Source: Ensifer adhaerens
Lineage (GTDB): Bacteria; Pseudomonadota; Alphaproteobacteria; Rhizobiales; Rhizobiaceae
Assembly (NCBI RefSeq): GCF_028993555.1
Contig: NZ_CP118611.1
Span: 924,001-988,000 of the forward strand
DNA length: 64,000 nt
Direction: 5' to 3'
Under the pieces are notes generated by a model. It was given only the letters and a program-made list of their open reading frames with translations, did not search any database and was not told the DNA's origin. The translations under genes and the position numbers were made by a program. Shown here piece after piece: positions 60,691 to 64,000 of this stretch (positions within the stretch are counted from its first letter, which is position 1; each line of letters starts with the position of its first letter).

Positions 60691-63051
60691 TCAGGCCGCC
60701 TCGGTCCTGCGATAGGTTGCGGAGTTTTCGACATAGTACTTCTCGAAACGGTGGCGATAATGCTCGGGGCCACCGAAGTCGCTGTACTTTGCCAGTTCGT
60801 CCATGTCCGTCTTGTTGAGGATCACGCCGAGGATCTTGCTGTTGATCTGCGGCTCGGAATGGAGCAGGTCACGCACCAGGCGCGACGGCGTTCGACCCCA
60901 CTCGGCGACATAGATGAAGCCATCTGCAAGCGGCGAGAACGCTTTGGCATCGACCACCGGAGCGAGTGCTGCGAGATCGACGATCACGTAATCGAACGAT
61001 TTTCGGGCATTCTCGATGAGGTCTGCCATCGCCGGCGAGGCGAGCAGCTCGTGGCTGTCATAGGGCTCGCTCTTTGCCCCAGCTTCCCCGCCGACCGGGA
61101 AGATCGCCAGCTTTGTCTTCTGGTCGATCTTGATGCCGGCGGGCCAGGAGGATTCGCCAATCAGCGCTTCGACGAGGCCGGTCTTTGCTGGCGGGTTGAT
61201 CATCTTGCTCAACCCCGGTTTGCGGATGTCGGCGTCGATCAACAACGTCTTCTTGCCGCTCGCGGCGAGCAGGGCGGCAAAGTTGGCCGCGATGATCGAC
61301 TTGCCCTCGTCCGGGACGGCCGAAACGATGCCGATCACCCGCGAGCCGTTGCCGTGCAGCATCCGGTCGCAGGCGAGCTTGGCGTTGCGAAAGGTCTCGG
61401 CGAAGGATGAGCGTGGCGCGTCGAGCACGATGCGACTGACCCGTTCGAACGGTATCGCGGCCTGTGTCGTCGGTGGTGGCATCTTGCCCTTCATCAGCCG
61501 CGCGCGAACCCGGTCGGTTGTGGTTGGTTGACGTGGACCGATCAGCGGAACGTAGCCGAAGGACCTATGTCCGAGGATCGAGCGCACGTCGCTTTCGAGC
61601 CGGAAGGTTCGCTCGCGGAATTCCTGGAACGCGGCAAACGCGCCACCTGCCATCATGCCCAGCACTGCCGAAAGTGCCAGCACCAGGGTCTTCTTCGGGC
61701 TGGATGGCGAGGTCGGAACGCCAGCCGTGGAAATCACCCGGGCCTTGGCGATCGGGAAGGATCGCTGCTGCGAGGCCTGCTCGTAGCGGTTCAGGTAGGT
61801 CTCATAGAGCGTCTTTAGCGCTGCCGACTTCTGCTCGAGTTCGCGCAGGTGCACCAGTGAAAGGTTAGCATCCGAGTTGCGGCCGGTCGTGCCTTCGATG
61901 TTTTCACGAAGCGAAGCCTCGCGCGATCGGGCGACCTCGTATTCGTTGCGGTAACTTGCTGTGAGTTGCTGCAGCTCCTGGAAGATCTGCCGGCCGACAT
62001 CGGACTTCTCCTTGCGCAGCGACACTGCCTGGGGATGGTCGGCACTGAAGCTCTGCGTGACTTCCTGTTCGCGCTTGCTGACCGCAAGGTAGCGGGTGCG
62101 CAGCTCTCGGATGACGGAGTTGTCGCCCTCCTTGGCCGAAATCGTGGCGTTCTTGACCGCGGTTTCGGGCCCCTGGTCGACGATCGCCTGGAACTGCTTG
62201 AAGCGCGCCGATGCGCTAGCCGTGTCGGCTTGTGCGATGATGAGCTGGCTATTGAGGTCCGCCAGTTGTTGTTCGGACATGAGTTCGCCGCGGGCAAGCG
62301 TCAGGCCGTTCTCGCTGCGGTATTTCTCGACCTCAAGCGAAGCGGCCTGCGAGCGTTGCTTGAGATCGGCAAGCCGCTCCTGCAGCCAGACGGAGGCGCG
62401 CTCCGTTGCATCGAAATTGGCGTTCAGCTGATCGTTGAGATAGGCATCCGCATAGCCGCGCACGATGGCTGCGGCGAGTTGAGGGTCGCTTGAGCGGTAA
62501 GCAAGCGAAATGACGGAGCTTCTGTTGACGCGCTCGACGGCCAGCCCCTGCTGGATAAGTGCGGCCGCCTTCTGGCGCCGGCCGTTGCGCGCAGCCTCCT
62601 CCGAGATCTCTGAGCCGAATGAAAAAATGCCGGTCACGGACCTCAGCCAATCCTTCACGACCCCGAAGGGCGATCGCGGCGGATTGAGGACCGTGTCGTT
62701 GTCGTCGAGCTTCATCTTGTCGACGACCCGCAAGGCAAGTTCACCGGATTTCAGGATCTCGACGGCGCTCGCCATCTGGGTGTCGAGCAGCTGGCTGTTT
62801 TGCGGCGTCGCCTGCTCCTCGGCGTACTTCGAGAGGTTCTCGTCGAGGAGAACCTGCGTCATCGACGTATAAAACGGCGTCGCAAACACGAGATAGACTG
62901 CGCCAAGCGCAAGGAACAGCACGACGAACGCGCCAACCAGCCTGGCGCGGCGGACAATGACCGAGAAAAGCCGATCAAGGTCGATGAATTTATCGGGCTC
63001 CTCCATTTCCCGCGGCACGACGCTGTTGAAGGGGAGACTTCTTTGATTCAT
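60691..63051 (-). CDS. exoP: succinoglycan chain-length / BY-kinase protein ExoP
   Basis: 786 aa, the length of S. meliloti ExoP. A Wzz domain with two TM segments (LVGAFVVLFLALGAVYLVFA at about 40; LVLALSAVLGMMAGGAFAAF at about 450 after a Pro-rich STAGVPTSPSSPKKT motif) flanks a long periplasmic coiled coil. The cytosolic BY-kinase domain has GIVSAVPDEGKSIIAANFAA (Walker A, about 575-590), LLIDADIRKPGL (Walker A') and FDYVIVDLAALAPV (Walker B). It ends in a Tyr-rich tail (YSDFGGPEHYRHRFEKYYVE). It controls polymer length of EPS I. ATG 63051 is used; a 75-codon upstream frame is non-family. Confidence 0.93.
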   Translation of the reverse strand: MNQRSLPFNSVVPREMEEPDKFIDLDRLFSVIVRRARLVGAFVVLFLALGAVYLVFATPFYTSMTQVLLDENLSKYAEEQATPQNSQLLDTQMASAVEILKSGELALRVVDKMKLDDNDTVLNPPRSPFGVVKDWLRSVTGIFSFGSEISEEAARNGRRQKAAALIQQGLAVERVNRSSVISLAYRSSDPQLAAAIVRGYADAYLNDQLNANFDATERASVWLQERLADLKQRSQAASLEVEKYRSENGLTLARGELMSEQQLADLNSQLIIAQADTASASARFKQFQAIVDQGPETAVKNATISAKEGDNSVIRELRTRYLAVSKREQEVTQSFSADHPQAVSLRKEKSDVGRQIFQELQQLTASYRNEYEVARSREASLRENIEGTTGRNSDANLSLVHLRELEQKSAALKTLYETYLNRYEQASQQRSFPIAKARVISTAGVPTSPSSPKKTLVLALSAVLGMMAGGAFAAFQEFRERTFRLESDVRSILGHRSFGYVPLIGPRQPTTTDRVRARLMKGKMPPPTTQAAIPFERVSRIVLDAPRSSFAETFRNAKLACDRMLHGNGSRVIGIVSAVPDEGKSIIAANFAALLAASGKKTLLIDADIRKPGLSKMINPPAKTGLVEALIGESSWPAGIKIDQKTKLAIFPVGGEAGAKSEPYDSHELLASPAMADLIENARKSFDYVIVDLAALAPVVDAKAFSPLADGFIYVAEWGRTPSRLVRDLLHSEPQINSKILGVILNKTDMDELAKYSDFGGPEHYRHRFEKYYVENSATYRRTEAA

Positions 63052-63090
63052 TGGGTCGCTCTGTCCGTTTCCCTTTTTTGGTTCGACGGC

Positions 63091-63116
63091 TGGCGCCTCT
63101 TTCGAAAGAGGCGCCA
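63091..63116. repeat. 26-bp perfect palindrome between exoN and exoP
   Basis: The halves are TGGCGCCTCTTTC and GAAAGAGGCGCCA with no spacer. It sits 8 bp after the exoN stop and 40 bp before the exoP start; C6/A6 follows at 63070-63080. It may be a processing or attenuation hairpin that lowers exoP expression relative to exoN, or a terminator. Confidence 0.7.
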
Positions 63117-63124
63117 AACCAGCT

Positions 63125-64000
63125 CTATGCCGCGCGGATGCGGCCTTCATGAGACAGAACCATGTCCTTGACCGAGGCATAGACCGTGTCGCCGAGATCT
63201 GCGCGCGCGAGCGCAAAGGCGACATTGGCAGCGATAAAGCCTTCCTTTGAGCCGCAGTCGAAGGTGCGCCCTTCATAGGGATGGGCGTGAAACGATTGAT
63301 TTTGCGAGAGTTTCAGCATCCCGTCGGTCAACTGGATTTCGTTCCCGGCACCGCGTTGCTGATGGGCGAGAATGTCGAAGATCTCCGGTTGAAGAATGTA
63401 GCGTCCGTTCAGATAAAAATTTGACGGTGCTTCGCCGGCACGTGGTTTTTCGACCATTTTCGTGACTTTGAAACCGTAGGGAACGGTCGCACCCTTACCG
63501 ACGATGCCATATTTCGAGGCATCTTCCGGGGCGCATTGTTCGACGCCAACGACGTTACCGCCAGTCTGATGGTAGAGATCGACCAGACCAGCCATGCAGC
63601 CACGCTGGCCGTGACACAGCATATCGGGCAGGAGCAGCGCGAAGGGTTCGTCGCCGATCACGTCGCGCGCACACCAGACAGCATGGCCGAGACCAAGCGG
63701 TGCCTGCTGTCGCGTAAAGCTGACCGAGCCGGCGCGCGGCAGCATCTCCTCCAACTCGGAAACCTGGGCATCCTTGCCGGAACGGGTCAGCGACGAGATG
63801 AGTTCCGGCGTGTCGTCGAAGTGGTCCTCGATTGCCTGCTTGTTGCGGCTGGTAACGAAAACGATGTGCTCGATGCCCGCCTGGCGGGCTTCATCGACCG
63901 CATATTGCACGACCGGACGATCGACGATCGTCAACATCTCCTTGGGTATCGCCTTTGTCGCGGGGAGGAACCGGGTTCCATTGCCGGCGACCGGGATCAC
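63125..64000 (-). CDS. exoN: UTP-glucose-1-phosphate uridylyltransferase (ExoN/GalU), 5' end outside window
   Basis: 291 codons up to the right edge. The nucleotide-binding N-terminal motif [20 protein letters not shown] (the family usually has AGLGTR) is followed by [31 protein letters not shown] (a variant of LPDDL), [20 protein letters not shown] and [13 protein letters not shown]. The true start lies just beyond the window; the edge codon GTG is an internal Val. It makes UDP-glucose for succinoglycan and other glycans. exoN next to exoP matches the S. meliloti exo order. Confidence 0.92.
   Translation of the reverse strand: MIPVAGNGTRFLPATKAIPKEMLTIVDRPVVQYAVDEARQAGIEHIVFVTSRNKQAIEDHFDDTPELISSLTRSGKDAQVSELEEMLPRAGSVSFTRQQAPLGLGHAVWCARDVIGDEPFALLLPDMLCHGQRGCMAGLVDLYHQTGGNVVGVEQCAPEDASKYGIVGKGATVPYGFKVTKMVEKPRAGEAPSNFYLNGRYILQPEIFDILAHQQRGAGNEIQLTDGMLKLSQNQSFHAHPYEGRTFDCGSKEGFIAANVAFALARADLGDTVYASVKDMVLSHEGRIRAA

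Overview
The window looks like a replicon (chromid or megaplasmid type) of a Sinorhizobium/Ensifer-like member of the Rhizobiaceae. The grounds are an ExoP-length succinoglycan co-polymerase next to an ExoN/GalU-type enzyme, a nearly complete galactoglucan (EPS II; wge-wgd-wgg-wgc-wga, formerly exp) cluster in the Sinorhizobium meliloti gene order, an rkpT/rkpS/rkpR-type capsule exporter, a NodP/NodQ-type sulfate-activation pair and many IS66-family insertions. These identifications were made by reading motifs and gene order; no database search was run.

Left part (1-32 kb) is an accessory surface-polysaccharide island broken up by mobile elements. It holds a large GT4-GT2 glycosyltransferase cut by the window edge, cysD-cysNC (APS/PAPS synthesis), a capsule ABC exporter (KpsM, KpsT, two KpsE-like proteins and a sulfotransferase-like protein), a sugar-nucleotide epimerase and two small sulfotransferase-like genes. 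Three intact IS66-family elements (each with an exact 8-bp target duplication), an IS2-group IS3 element with an IS407-group IS3 element nested inside it, IS110 and IS66 remnants, a broken host gene and a prophage lysis remnant separate them. A reasonable inference is that this island makes and exports a sulfated capsule or modifies a surface glycan with sulfate.

Middle (29.4-35 kb): small zinc-finger and helix-hairpin-like proteins, an XRE repressor with a palindrome abutting its start, a LysR regulator, and thiD behind a TPP riboswitch.

Right part (35-64 kb) is compact, GC-rich core-like DNA. The minus-strand wgeA-G operon encodes glycosyltransferases, a methyltransferase and an RTX protein; wgdA-wgdB is its type I exporter. 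The divergent plus-strand genes are the MarR regulator wggR, wgcA and wgaA, B, D, E, F (glycosyltransferases, two pyruvyltransferase paralogues, one secreted glycosidase-like protein). A palindrome with core TTCAAAAT(T/C)TGAA lies before wgdA/wggR and before wgaA, with a weaker copy before wgeA. These are the three promoter regions WggR/ExpG controls in S. meliloti. wgaG-J and wgeH are not present in the window. After wgaF come a small HTH-like gene, trkH, a 63-aa gene, exoP and a truncated exoN/galU, so EPS II and EPS I genes lie side by side here.
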